Below are positions 1 through 8,245 of a DNA stretch of 64,000 nt, piece by piece; position 1 is the stretch's first letter; the number at the start of each line of letters is the position of its first letter. The stretch is from the NCBI RefSeq assembly GCF_001421415.1, contig NZ_LMKH01000035.1, positions 412,957 to 476,956 on the forward strand. The letters are read 5' to 3'. The notes below the pieces were generated by a model that was given only the letters and a program-made list of their open reading frames with translations, did not search any database and had not been told where the DNA came from. The DNA is from Sphingomonas sp. Leaf208 (lineage in GTDB: Bacteria > Pseudomonadota > Alphaproteobacteria > Sphingomonadales > Sphingomonadaceae). A program made the translations under genes and the position numbers.

Positions 1-173
1 ACGACGTGATCGCCGAGCATGACGGCGTGAAGCTCGTCGTCGACAGCGTCAGCATCGATCTCGTCCGTGGCTGCGCGGTCGATTACGTCGAGTCGCTCGC
101 CGGTGCCGCATTCAAGGTCGAGAACCCCAACGCCGCATCGGGTTGCGGCTGCGGCTCCAGCTTCTCGGTCTGA
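1..173 (+). CDS. A-type iron-sulfur carrier (ErpA/IscA family), 3' part only
   Basis: The gene enters from the left edge, so only the last 56 residues are present. They match the C-terminal part of the HesB/IscA family: LVVDS near the start, GCAVDY, then FKVENPNA and the terminal CGCGSSF. The Cys in GCAVDY and the two in CGCG correspond to the three cluster-binding cysteines of the family. A-type carriers deliver Fe-S clusters to apo-enzymes in the cytoplasm. ErpA is the likeliest member but IscA or SufA cannot be excluded without the N-terminus. xth follows after only seven bases, so the two are probably co-transcribed. Confidence 0.88.
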   Translation, partial: DVIAEHDGVKLVVDSVSIDLVRGCAVDYVESLAGAAFKVENPNAASGCGCGSSFSV

Positions 174-180
174 GACTGCC

Positions 181-951
181 ATGAAAATCGTCACGTACAA
201 CGTCAACGGCATCAAGGCGCGGTTGCCGCGGCTGATCGAGTATCTCACCGAAGACCAGCCCGACATCGTCTGTCTCCAGGAACTGAAGTCGAGCGACGAT
301 ACCTTCCCGATCGCCGACATCGAAGCCGCCGGCTACGGTGCGGTCTGGCATGGCCAGAAGGCCTGGAACGGCGTCGCGATCCTCGCGAAGAGCGGCACGC
401 CCGTCGTCCGCCAGCGCGGTCTCGAAGGCGAACCAGAGGACGAGCACAGCCGCTACATCGAGGCGGAGATCGACGGCCTGATCGTTGCCGCGCTTTACTT
501 GCCTAACGGCAACCCGCAGCCCGGCCCGAAATTCGACTATAAACTCCGCTGGATGGACCGCCTCGCCGCTCGCGCGCGCGTCCTGCTCGCGGAGGAAAAG
601 CCGGCCATCCTCGCCGGCGACTACAACGTCATAGCGAACGATGACGACACCTTCTCCGTCCGCGCGATGCAGGACGACGCGCTGATGCAACCCGAAAGCC
701 GCGAGCATTACTGTGCGCTCGTCGTACAGGGCTGGACCGACGCGCTCCGCACGCAATTTCCCAAGGGCGGCGTCTGGACGTTCTGGGATTACCAGGCCGG
801 TGCATGGCAGCGCGACGCCGGGTTCCGTATCGACCATTTGCTGCTCAGTCCGCAGGCCGCCGACCGGATGATCGATGCTGGCGTCGACAAGACCTATCGC
901 GGGCGCGAAAAGGCCAGCGACCATGCGCCGACCTGGGTGCGCCTGCGATGA
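181..951 (+). CDS. xth: exodeoxyribonuclease III
   Basis: A 256-residue AP endonuclease/3'-5' exonuclease of the EEP superfamily, acting in base excision repair in the cytoplasm. It opens MKIVTYNVNGIKARL, followed by CLQELKS (metal-binding Glu), a central LAGDYNV segment (Asp/Asn) and a C-terminal ASDHAP with the catalytic His, all in family order. An in-frame reading extends upstream to base 67 but overlaps the end of the carrier gene; the ATG at 181 begins exactly at the conserved N-terminus. The stop overlaps the next ATG (ATGA), indicating translational coupling. Confidence 0.95.
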   Translation: MKIVTYNVNGIKARLPRLIEYLTEDQPDIVCLQELKSSDDTFPIADIEAAGYGAVWHGQKAWNGVAILAKSGTPVVRQRGLEGEPEDEHSRYIEAEIDGLIVAALYLPNGNPQPGPKFDYKLRWMDRLAARARVLLAEEKPAILAGDYNVIANDDDTFSVRAMQDDALMQPESREHYCALVVQGWTDALRTQFPKGGVWTFWDYQAGAWQRDAGFRIDHLLLSPQAADRMIDAGVDKTYRGREKASDHAPTWVRLR

Positions 952-1736
952 GGCGGTTGCTTCTCGGTATCGCGCTGGCGAGCCTGTCCGGCGCTGCGAT
1001 GGGGCAGGACCGCGAATATTGCCCCGATCGTCCTGGCATCGATACGCCCGCCTGCACGATCGCCCCCGGCAAGATCTCGGTCGAGACGTCGATCGCGGAC
1101 TGGACGCGCGACGACCAGCCCGGCTCGCGCGAGGACAACATCCTGTTCGGCGATACGCTCGTCCGCGTCGGCGTCAGCGACTCGATCGAGGCGCGGGTTG
1201 GCTGGACGCCGTTCGGGCACGACCGGATGCGCGATACGACCGGCGTCGATACGGTGAACGGTGTCGGTGACGTGTCGCTCGGGATAAAGGCGAACCTTCA
1301 CAATCCCGACGGCGCCGGCCTGTCGGTATCGGTGCTGCCGTTCGTGACGCTCCCGGTCGGCCGCTCGTCGATCGGCGCCGGTGATTGGGGTGCAGGGTTC
1401 CTCGTTCCCGTGACCTACGAGATCTCCGACACGGTCTCGCTCGATCTCACACCAGAGATAGATGCGGCGGTCGATCAGGACGGCAATGGCCGGCATCTCG
1501 CGTACAGTTCGACGGCTGGCCTGGCGATCAAGCTCGACAAGGCATTTACGCTGACCGGCGAGATGCAGGCGCTGCGCGACGACGATCCGCAGCAGCATGA
1601 GACGCAGGCGGTCGCGGCGCTGTCGCTGGCATGGATGGCGAACGACAATCTCCAGTTCGACATATTCGGTGCGGCGGGGTTGAACGCCAATACGCCGGAT
1701 GCGCGGCTATATGCTGGCATATCCCGGCGCTTCTAG
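948..1736 (+). CDS. putative outer-membrane transporter of the MetA phenol-degradation type
   Basis: A 262-residue exported protein. The first 19 residues form a signal peptide (MRRLLLGIALASLSGAAMG). The rest is a run of alternating hydrophobic/polar strands ending in a C-terminal Phe (LYAGISRRF), as in outer-membrane beta-barrels. The overall pattern resembles the pfam 'putative MetA-pathway of phenol degradation' family. The substrate is unknown and the family name should not be taken as function. The ATG overlaps the xth stop by four bases, and the following gene starts immediately after this stop, so 181-2063 is probably one transcript. Confidence 0.7.
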   Translation: MRRLLLGIALASLSGAAMGQDREYCPDRPGIDTPACTIAPGKISVETSIADWTRDDQPGSREDNILFGDTLVRVGVSDSIEARVGWTPFGHDRMRDTTGVDTVNGVGDVSLGIKANLHNPDGAGLSVSVLPFVTLPVGRSSIGAGDWGAGFLVPVTYEISDTVSLDLTPEIDAAVDQDGNGRHLAYSSTAGLAIKLDKAFTLTGEMQALRDDDPQQHETQAVAALSLAWMANDNLQFDIFGAAGLNANTPDARLYAGISRRF

Positions 1737-2063
1737 ATGCTGGCCTGCCTGCTCCTGCTCCAAGCGGTAGCCGGGCCGCCGCTTCCCCCCGAATTGCGCA
1801 AAAGGCCTGTTAGGCCGACGATGCCGTGTCCGGTCCAGACCGATTCCGATGGCGAGATCGTCGTCTGTGCGCGCCCGACCGATCAAAGGCTGGCGACGCT
1901 TGCCGAGCCGGTCCAGCCGCCGCGAGGTGACCCGCTGTCGTTCCGGCTGCCGGGTGGCGGCAAGGGGAACGTCCACGCGATCCGAACGCAGCTACCCGGC
2001 GCAAGCGGGCAGGGGGCTGCAGTCACCCTCAAGCTTCCGTTCGGCAATGGGAAACGGGAGTAG
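1737..2063 (+). CDS. small secreted protein of the 'IVVC' family, function unknown
   Basis: A 108-residue protein starting with a short hydrophobic segment (MLACLLLLQAVAG) that is probably a signal peptide. The mature part has Cys-Pro, about 12 residues, then GEIVVCAR and a basic/proline-rich tail. Two genes at 21289-21717 and 21728-22063 carry the same layout: Cys, spacer, D/N-x-(I/V)-(V/T)-V-C-(G/A)-(K/R/M), then an R-L/V-P segment. The two cysteines could form a disulfide in the periplasm, which is inference. No enzymatic motif is visible. The start codon follows the previous stop directly. Confidence 0.65.
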   Translation: MLACLLLLQAVAGPPLPPELRKRPVRPTMPCPVQTDSDGEIVVCARPTDQRLATLAEPVQPPRGDPLSFRLPGGGKGNVHAIRTQLPGASGQGAAVTLKLPFGNGKRE

Positions 2064-2096
2064 GGGGCAGCAACAACCGTCGGGTCCAGCCTCCTT

Positions 2097-2149
2097 GTTC
2101 TCCCGCGAAGGCGGGAGCCCAGTCTGGATCCCCGCCTTCGCGGGGAAAC
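2097..2149. repeat. family A 53-bp palindromic element
   Basis: An imperfect palindrome with a one-base centre, reading GTTC-TCCCGCGAAGGCGGG on the left and the near-complement on the right. The same 53-bp length is found at 21134-21186, 45363-45415 and inside pyrD at 59017-59069. It lies between the secreted-protein gene and the convergent acyltransferase-like gene. Confidence 0.85.
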
Positions 2150-2186
2150 ACCCTGTTTTTCGGTGAAAGAATGTCGCCGCCCTGCC

Positions 2187-3338
2187 CTAAAGCGCCCGCT
2201 CGTACACCTGGTACACCTTGTTCACCCGGCTCTCGATCGTCTCGGCGATCGACCGCATCCCTTGGTTGTCGTCGAGAATCCAGCCGATTTCAGCCCGCTG
2301 CGCCCCGTAATTCTCGACCGAGGCACGACGGATATATTCGATCATCATGAAGGCCAGCTGGCTCGCCATCCGCGACGCCTGCAGTTCCTTCACCACCCCC
2401 ATCAGCGGCACGCGCACCGTCCGAACCTTGGGTTTGCGCAGCCACCACAACAGCTTCGCCCAGCCGAACGGCAACAGGCTCCCGTTCAGCGGCTTGATCG
2501 CCTCGTTGAGGTCGGGGAGCGTGATCATGAACGCGACCGGCCTGCCGTCCAGCTCGGCGATCCGGATCAGGTCGTTGAAGACGATCGGCTTCAGCTTCAC
2601 GCCGACGTCCTTGATCTCAGGCGGGGTCAGCGGCACGAATCCCCAATTGTCGCGCCACGCGTCGTTGAGGATCGACAGGATGATCGCTGCCTCCTCCTCG
2701 AACTTCGTCTTGTCGACGTTGCGGACGCTGATCCGCGGGTTCTTCTCGCCGGACTTGATGATCCGCTGGACGATCGGCGGGAACTGCTTCGTGACGTCGA
2801 CCTCGTAGGTCATCAGCTGCTTGATCGGGCGGTACTGCGCCCATTCGATCCAGCCACGATACTCACGCTTGGCGTGGCCCATCATGATCGTCGGCGGATG
2901 ATCGTAACCGTCGATCAGCAGGCCCGGCTCCTCCCAGATCGACATGCTGATCGGCCCCAGCGCGCGCGTCATGCCCTGCTCGCGCAGCCACGCCTCGGCG
3001 CGCTCCAGCAGCGCCTGGAACACGTCCTGCCGTTCCGCTTCCATCAGGCCCCATTGGCCGACACCAGGCCCGAACCCCTGCTCGGGCGGCATCGTCAGCG
3101 CCAGCGTATCGATATGCGCCGAGATTCGCCCCACGACGCGGCCGTCCTCCTCGGCCAGGAACAACTGCGCCTTGGCATGGCTGAACCATCCATTCTTCTC
3201 GGGCGTGATCAGTCCCAGCGCTTCCGACTTCAAAGGCGGCACCCAATTGGGATCGTCGGCATAGAGACGAAACGGCAGATCGATGAAGATCTTGCGGTCC
3301 TTCTTGGTCTCGACCGGTCGAATGATGAGCTTGGCCAT
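2187..3338 (-). CDS. GNAT-superfamily N-acetyltransferase-like protein (YghO type)
   Basis: A 383-residue cytoplasmic protein. It opens MAKLIIRPVETKKDRKIF and has a DPNWVPPL segment near residue 30, a SMSIWEEPGLLIDGYDHPP block near residue 130, and an acetyltransferase-like C-terminal half. This is the layout of the large GNAT-related family that includes E. coli YghO and that is sometimes labelled dATP pyrophosphohydrolase in alphaproteobacteria. The substrate is unknown. It is divergent from the fatty acid desaturase gene across about 165 bases. A long open frame on the opposite strand over the same bases is a GC-rich shadow. Confidence 0.7.
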   Translation of the reverse strand: MAKLIIRPVETKKDRKIFIDLPFRLYADDPNWVPPLKSEALGLITPEKNGWFSHAKAQLFLAEEDGRVVGRISAHIDTLALTMPPEQGFGPGVGQWGLMEAERQDVFQALLERAEAWLREQGMTRALGPISMSIWEEPGLLIDGYDHPPTIMMGHAKREYRGWIEWAQYRPIKQLMTYEVDVTKQFPPIVQRIIKSGEKNPRISVRNVDKTKFEEEAAIILSILNDAWRDNWGFVPLTPPEIKDVGVKLKPIVFNDLIRIAELDGRPVAFMITLPDLNEAIKPLNGSLLPFGWAKLLWWLRKPKVRTVRVPLMGVVKELQASRMASQLAFMMIEYIRRASVENYGAQRAEIGWILDDNQGMRSIAETIESRVNKVYQVYERAL

Positions 3339-3503
3339 GTCGTGTTCCCAAATACGCAGTTGCGCGTGTCTACCCAGCGAAGCGAATAAAGGCGAGTGAC
3401 ACGTGCGTCATCGCAAGACCCTGTCAGAGTGATCGGGTTTCCTGCGCCACGGCGGCATCCGTGCGGCCTGTAAATGCCACGGTACCGCCACTATCTTCGG
3501 GCA

Positions 3504-4625
3504 ATGGATATGCCCATGGACACATCGCTCAGCCTCGCTCGCGGCACGGCCGCTCCAGCTTCCATTCCCGCGGGTGCGCCCCGCGTCGGCGGGATGGAGC
3601 GCGTTGCCGACGACAAGGCGATGCTGCGTGCAGCCGCAGACCTGACGCGAGATCTGGTGAAGCCGCGCCCGGCGATCTACTGGGGCGACCTGATCGCATC
3701 GATGGTGCTCGGCTACGGTGCACTGGTAGTGGCGGCCACCTCGACGTCGACGCCGGTGGCGATCGTTGCCGGTATCGTGGCGATGCTGGGGCTCTACCGC
3801 GGGTTGAGCTTCATCCACGAAGTCAGCCACATGAAGCATGCGTCCGTCCCGAACTTCTGGCTCGGCTGGAACGTGCTGGTCGGCATTCCGCTGTTGACCC
3901 CGTCCTTCATGTACGAGGGCGTCCACAACCTCCATCACGCCAAGACCCGCTACGGCACGGTCGAGGATCCCGAATACCTGCCGCTCGCGCTCATGAAGCC
4001 GTGGACGCTGCCCCTGTTCATCGTCGTATCGGCGCTCGCACCGATCGCGCTGCTGATCCGGTTCGCAATCCTGTCGCCGATCTCGCTGCTGTCGCCCAAG
4101 CTGCGGACGATGATCGTCGAGCGCTATTCGGCGCTTGCGATCAACCCGCAGTTCCGCCGTCGCGCGCCCGAAGGCGAGGCGAAGGTATATTGGGATCGGC
4201 TCGAGATTGCCGCGAGCCTGTGGGCGATCACGCTGATCGCGATTACGGTGACCGGCGTACTGCCGCTGCGTGCGTTCGTGACGATCTTCGCGGTTGCCTC
4301 GGCCTTCGCGGTCCTCAACCAGGTCCGTACGCTGGTCGCACATCTCTGGGAAAATGACGGCGAGCCGATGACCGTCACGGCGCAGTATCTCGATACCGTC
4401 AACGTGCCGCCGCCGGCGTTGCTGCCGGCGCTCTGGGCGCCGGTGGGCTTACGCTACCACGCGCTGCATCACCTGTTGCCGGGTCTACCCTACCACGCAC
4501 TCGGCGAGGCTCACCGGCGGATTACCGCCGAACTCGACGCGCTCTCGCCGTATCACAAGGCGAGCTATCCCGGTCTGCCCGGTCTGGTGAGCAAGATCGC
4601 ACGCAGCACGATGGTCCGCCGCTGA
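3504..4625 (+). CDS. membrane fatty acid desaturase
   Basis: A 373-residue integral membrane di-iron desaturase. Three histidine boxes are present: HEVSH at about 105, HNLHH at about 141 and HALHH at about 319. Hydrophobic segments lie at about 64-100, 125-136, 168-195 and 230-265. It should introduce a double bond (or hydroxylate) in lipid-bound acyl chains using O2 and a reductase; regiospecificity cannot be read. Starts at 3504, 3510 and 3516 are all in frame with no strong ribosome binding site. The gene stands alone, convergent with the TPR gene. Confidence 0.88.
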   Translation: MDMPMDTSLSLARGTAAPASIPAGAPRVGGMERVADDKAMLRAAADLTRDLVKPRPAIYWGDLIASMVLGYGALVVAATSTSTPVAIVAGIVAMLGLYRGLSFIHEVSHMKHASVPNFWLGWNVLVGIPLLTPSFMYEGVHNLHHAKTRYGTVEDPEYLPLALMKPWTLPLFIVVSALAPIALLIRFAILSPISLLSPKLRTMIVERYSALAINPQFRRRAPEGEAKVYWDRLEIAASLWAITLIAITVTGVLPLRAFVTIFAVASAFAVLNQVRTLVAHLWENDGEPMTVTAQYLDTVNVPPPALLPALWAPVGLRYHALHHLLPGLPYHALGEAHRRITAELDALSPYHKASYPGLPGLVSKIARSTMVRR

Positions 4626-4670
4626 TCAGAATGCCGGGCCGGTCCCGAGTGACTGGCCCAACAGTCCAGA

Positions 4671-5441
4671 TTATTTCGCAGCGTCGAACTGCTTGAGCGC
4701 CATAACCGCGTTACGTCCGACATCAGTCGTCGGCGCCAATTTCGCCGCCGTTCCCCATGCCTCCCGCGCAGCCGCTTCGTCGCCAGCCGACGCCGCGATG
4801 TTCCCCGCTTCCAGCTGAACCGACGCATCGTCGGCCGAGCGCTTCAACGCCTGTGCGATATCTGCTTTGGCGCGCGGAATGTTGCTCATCCGACGGGCTA
4901 GCGTCGCCGATAACAGCCACGCAAGCGGGTCGGCGCCGGCGGTGGTTAGCGCCAGATCGAGATCGCTCCGCGCCGCATCAAGCTCTCCCGCCGCGACCAG
5001 CGCGCGCGCATGATCCAGTTGCGCTTCACCGAGCGGCAGTCCGGTCAGCGACCCCGCGGTAAGCGCGGAATCGAGCGCGACACGCGCCTTGGCGGGCTGC
5101 CCCGAGGCGAGCCATGCATTGCCCGCCTGTGCCCAATAATTGGCTGCTCGCGTGTCCTTCGCGATCTGAGCCTCCCGCGCCGCTTCCTCGAATTCGGCTG
5201 CGGCGGACGGCCAATTCTTTTCGGCGGCGAAGGCGAGCCCGGCGCATTGCCGCGCGAAATACCGTCCCCCGCTGATTCGCCAGCGACCCGCTTCGGCGCG
5301 TGCGGCGGCGGGGTCGCTTTGCGTCAGGGCGGCGCAGCGAGCGAACCGACTGCTCTGCGCATCGACGGGTCCGGCAGCAGGGACGGTGGCTGGACTGGGG
5401 GCGGCGGCCTGCGCAGCGGCAAGCAACACTATCAGGATCAT
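4671..5441 (-). CDS. exported TPR-repeat protein
   Basis: A 256-residue protein with a short N-terminal hydrophobic segment (MILIVLLAAAQAAA) suggesting export. It is followed by Ala-rich helical repeats of tetratricopeptide type, for example AAEFEEAAREAQIAKDTRAA and AALDSAL-like blocks. TPRs mediate protein-protein contacts; the partner is unknown. Its ATG overlaps the stop of the upstream hydrolase gene by three bases, so translation is probably coupled. Confidence 0.72.
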   Translation of the reverse strand: MILIVLLAAAQAAAPSPATVPAAGPVDAQSSRFARCAALTQSDPAAARAEAGRWRISGGRYFARQCAGLAFAAEKNWPSAAAEFEEAAREAQIAKDTRAANYWAQAGNAWLASGQPAKARVALDSALTAGSLTGLPLGEAQLDHARALVAAGELDAARSDLDLALTTAGADPLAWLLSATLARRMSNIPRAKADIAQALKRSADDASVQLEAGNIAASAGDEAAAREAWGTAAKLAPTTDVGRNAVMALKQFDAAK

Positions 5442-6205
5442 AAGGCGGCGATCACATCCTCGACCGCCCGGATGATGAGGGAGATGTCGCTGTCACGCGA
5501 CAGGCGGTGATCACCGTCCTTGACCAGCCACGTCTGCACGTCGGCTGAACGCAACAGCTCGGCGAGGCGTGCGGTGCGGTGCCACGGCACGTCCGGATCG
5601 CGCTGCCCCTGGACCAGCCGGACCGGGCCGTCGAACGCGATCTCGCCGAACATCAGCCGGTTGGCCTCGCCCGACGACCAGAAGGGGCGCGTATAGACGG
5701 TCGGCTCTGGACCATAGGGGTTCTTGCGCTCGATCCGCCCGTTGCTGAGCAGCGCCATCTTCTCGTCGGTGCTGAAGCCCCAGTCGGTGAAGTCGGGCGC
5801 CGGCGCGATGCCGACCAGCCCCTTCACCAGATCGGGCCGCATCTTCGCCGCCAGCAGCATCAGCCAGCCGCCCATCGACGATCCGACGAGGATCGCCGAA
5901 TCCTCCACCAGCGCATCGATCATCGCCAGCACGTCGTCGCGCCAGTCGACCAGGGTCTGGTCCTCGAACGCGCCTTCGCTCTGCCCGCAGCCACCATAGT
6001 CGAACCGCAGGAACGCGCGCCCCTCGGACTTCGCCCACGCCTCCAGCGTCACCGCCTTGGTCCCCATCATGTCGGACGCATAGCCCGACAGGAACACGAT
6101 CGTCGGTCCCGTCACGCCCTCAGCCGCAGGCGTGTGATGATAGGCAAGGCGAGGGCGCTCCTTGGCGGGCGGCGTCGGTGCAGGCGGCGTGGCGGTATCG
6201 GTCAT
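5438..6205 (-). CDS. alpha/beta hydrolase (ABHD10-like)
   Basis: A 255-residue cytoplasmic alpha/beta-hydrolase. The nucleophile elbow is GSSMGG with Ser at about residue 110. An RFDYGGCGQSEG strand-turn lies before it, and DGDHRLSR near residue 232 supplies the catalytic His. The compact size and the FDYGGCGQS segment resemble the bacterial relatives of ABHD10 thioesterase/acyl-glucuronidase. The natural ester or thioester substrate is not known. It is the first gene of a two-gene unit with the TPR protein. Confidence 0.8.
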   Translation of the reverse strand: MTDTATPPAPTPPAKERPRLAYHHTPAAEGVTGPTIVFLSGYASDMMGTKAVTLEAWAKSEGRAFLRFDYGGCGQSEGAFEDQTLVDWRDDVLAMIDALVEDSAILVGSSMGGWLMLLAAKMRPDLVKGLVGIAPAPDFTDWGFSTDEKMALLSNGRIERKNPYGPEPTVYTRPFWSSGEANRLMFGEIAFDGPVRLVQGQRDPDVPWHRTARLAELLRSADVQTWLVKDGDHRLSRDSDISLIIRAVEDVIAAL

Positions 6206-6225
6206 GCCGACACCTTAGCCGCCCC

Positions 6226-7155
6226 TCAGTCGCGGAGAAAGGCGTCGAGTGCAGCCTGGAACGCGGCAGGTTGATCGAGCATCACGAAATGGGCCGCATC
6301 GCCGATATCGACGAAGGTCACGTGCGGTGCCGTCGCGTAGGCCTTCCGATAGAGCGCATCGGCGACTGGCTTGGTCGGCCCCGCCGCGTTCCAAGGATAG
6401 ACCAGCGTAATTTGCGCTGCGATCGACGCCATGTCGGGACGCAAGTCGGTGGTCAAATCTTCGTACATCGCCTGCGCCGAGACCCGCGCATCCGCCTTCG
6501 CTGCCCAATCGGCCACGGTCGTGCGTGAGTCCGGCTTCAGTGCCATGCGCGCGGCAAGCGCCTCGTTCGCCGCCGGGTTCGCCGGCTTCCCGTACGCCGC
6601 GGCCATCCCGGCGCGCATCGCGCTGGCCTGCGGTTCGAGCGCCGCCACCGTCGCGCCGGGTGCGAAGATCTCGCCGATATACGGCAGCGAATCGACGATC
6701 ATCAACTTGCCGACGTCCTCCGGATGCGCCTTCGCCAGCATCAGCGCGACCAGCCCGCCCATCGAATGCCCGACGATCGCCGGCTTGCCGAGTTTCGACT
6801 GGGCGATCAGCGTGTGCAGATCGGCGACGATCCCATCGAGGATGCCGGGCGACAGGTTCGCACGCGGATCGTCGCCGCCGAAGCCGTTGACCTGCACCAC
6901 GTACACCCGGTGCGACTTGGCGAGGGCAGGGACAACGCCCGCCCATACCGCGCGGGGAGACGACAACCCTGGAACGAGGATAACCGGCGTGCCCTTGCCA
7001 ACAGTCTGCACCGAGATGTGCGGCATCTGCGCCTCGGCCGCATCGACCTTCGGCATAGCGGCCGTCGCAGCCTGCGCGTAGCTCGCGGCGGGACTCAAGA
7101 CGATCATCAGCGTCACGGCGGTCGCTGCAAGGCGAGCTTTGAAGTGCGAAATCAT
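6226..7155 (-). CDS. secreted alpha/beta hydrolase
   Basis: A 309-residue protein. The N-terminal 28 residues form a signal peptide ending near AASYAQA. The hydrolase core follows: oxyanion-side VPGLSS at about 61-66, the nucleophile elbow GHSMGG with Ser131, and DAAHFVM with the catalytic His near 289. It is probably periplasmic; the substrate is unknown. The start at 7155 is chosen because it begins the signal peptide. It lies one base downstream of the HTH regulator gene on the same strand and is likely in its operon. Confidence 0.82.
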   Translation of the reverse strand: MISHFKARLAATAVTLMIVLSPAASYAQAATAAMPKVDAAEAQMPHISVQTVGKGTPVILVPGLSSPRAVWAGVVPALAKSHRVYVVQVNGFGGDDPRANLSPGILDGIVADLHTLIAQSKLGKPAIVGHSMGGLVALMLAKAHPEDVGKLMIVDSLPYIGEIFAPGATVAALEPQASAMRAGMAAAYGKPANPAANEALAARMALKPDSRTTVADWAAKADARVSAQAMYEDLTTDLRPDMASIAAQITLVYPWNAAGPTKPVADALYRKAYATAPHVTFVDIGDAAHFVMLDQPAAFQAALDAFLRD

Positions 7156-7156
7156 G

Positions 7157-7360
7157 TCACGGCTCCTTCGACAGGCTGGTGAAGATATCCTCGATCGCGA
7201 GGTCGAACAGTTCGGCGATCTTGAACGCGAGCGGGAGCGACGGATCATACCGCCCCGTCTCGATCGCATTGACGCTCTGCCGCGAGACTTCGAGGCGATC
7301 GGCAAGGTCAGCCTGGCTCCAGTCCCGCTCGGCGCGCAGCACCTTGAGGCGGTTCTTCAT
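7157..7360 (-). CDS. small helix-turn-helix transcriptional regulator (XRE family)
   Basis: A 67-residue protein that is essentially one Cro/CI-type HTH: LKVLRAERDWSQADLADRL, then VSRQSVNAIETGRYDPS (recognition helix) and a short tail. It matches the YgzD-like regulators usually paired with small membrane proteins. Its ATG overlaps the stop of the upstream membrane gene (ATGA). The candidate operator or hairpin is at 7768-7800, ahead of the first gene of the unit. Confidence 0.88.
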   Translation of the reverse strand: MKNRLKVLRAERDWSQADLADRLEVSRQSVNAIETGRYDPSLPLAFKIAELFDLAIEDIFTSLSKEP

Positions 7361-7764
7361 GAGCGACCGGTCCGCACCGCGAAGATATTGACACAACCGC
7401 CCAGCATTAGTCCGGCAAACCACAGGATACCGGCCGCATAGGCGGGGATGTGCACAGCCAAGCCGAAGCTTTCTAGAAATCCCCAGATCGTCGTCGCCGA
7501 AAGCATGAAGCCAGTCGCGATCAGCGTCTGTCGAATCGTGAGCATTCGGATATATTCGTCCGGCTCGTCAGTGAGATAGCGACCCCAGGCCAGAAAAATT
7601 CCGACCAGTGGCAGCGCCGGCAGGATGGCGGCGGCATACGCGAGGGCCCCGTGGGGCGGACGGGTCCTGAACAGCGCAACGATGCCAAACAGCGCGCCCA
7701 TGTAAGCGAGGCTGAGGCCCAACACGGTGTAATTGTAACGGCGGAGAGCGGGACTCTTATGCAT
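7357..7764 (-). CDS. four-helix inner-membrane protein of an HTH-linked pair
   Basis: A 135-residue protein with four hydrophobic segments (about 13-33, 43-62, 82-103 and 109-130). It has no recognised catalytic motif. Membrane proteins of this size commonly precede XRE regulators like the one overlapping its 3' end. The ATG at 7764 is preferred over a TTG six bases upstream because GAAAGGA lies about nine bases before it. That ribosome binding site falls inside an inverted repeat (7768-7800). Confidence 0.7.
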   Translation of the reverse strand: MHKSPALRRYNYTVLGLSLAYMGALFGIVALFRTRPPHGALAYAAAILPALPLVGIFLAWGRYLTDEPDEYIRMLTIRQTLIATGFMLSATTIWGFLESFGLAVHIPAYAAGILWFAGLMLGGCVNIFAVRTGRS

Positions 7765-7767
7765 GGT

Positions 7768-7800
7768 CAAGTGTCCTTTCGAATCAGTAAAGGAAACTTG
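7768..7800. promoter_or_regulatory. inverted repeat overlapping the ribosome binding site of the membrane/HTH operon
   Basis: Arms of 12 bases (CAAGTGTCCTTT and AAAGGAAACTTG, one mismatch) are separated by nine bases, starting four bases upstream of the ATG at 7764. On the transcript the hairpin would bury the AAGGA ribosome binding site. As DNA it is a plausible operator for the co-encoded HTH protein. The sequence alone does not distinguish these. Confidence 0.5.
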
Positions 7801-7966
7801 TCATGACTTGAATGAAGAGTCAACGTCGCTTTACACCGGCTTGCCTAATCGTCGGTAGGGGAGCGCCGAGATGGCGCAGGGGCACACGGCCTCAACCCGG
7901 CCGCGAACGCGTCCTAGGCGTGACTTTATCCTAACCTTCGGAAGCCGGCGGGCTTCCTAAAGATCG

Positions 7967-8221
7967 TCAGATGATGAATTCGACCGTCTTCATCTGCGTC
8001 TGATCGGCCGCAACCGCGCCGCGCTTCAGCACCATCTGGCGGTGCAGTTCGGCGACCGTATCGCTGCCGCTCGTCTTGCACAAAACGGGCACGAACGCAT
8101 GGACCAGCGCACCGAGGCCGCCCTTGATCATCGTCATGCCGAAGCGCCCGGCGACGCCGAAATGCTCGACATAGCTCTCCCCGACGGTGGCGGGGTGGTC
8201 GAGGAACAGGCGGCGGAACAT
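7967..8221 (-). CDS. DUF6356 family protein
   Basis: An 84-residue protein beginning MFRRLFLDHPATVGESYVEH, with a central hydrophobic stretch (FGMTMIKGGLGALVHAFVP). This is the layout of the small sphingomonad family DUF6356, which has no assigned function. AGGAG sits eight bases upstream of the ATG. It lies 24 bases downstream of the Mur-ligase gene start region's 3' end, on the same strand. A 7-bp GC hairpin at 7940-7957 lies just past the stop but lacks a U-tract. Confidence 0.75.
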   Translation of the reverse strand: MFRRLFLDHPATVGESYVEHFGVAGRFGMTMIKGGLGALVHAFVPVLCKTSGSDTVAELHRQMVLKRGAVAADQTQMKTVEFII

Positions 8222-8245
8222 GGGCAGTCTCCTACTTGCTCCGTA

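Noticed and set aside
2163..3389. A 408-codon open frame on the plus strand over the acyltransferase-like gene
   Set aside because: Arg/His/Pro-rich composition and no motif; it is the antisense shadow of the minus-strand gene, common in GC-rich DNA.
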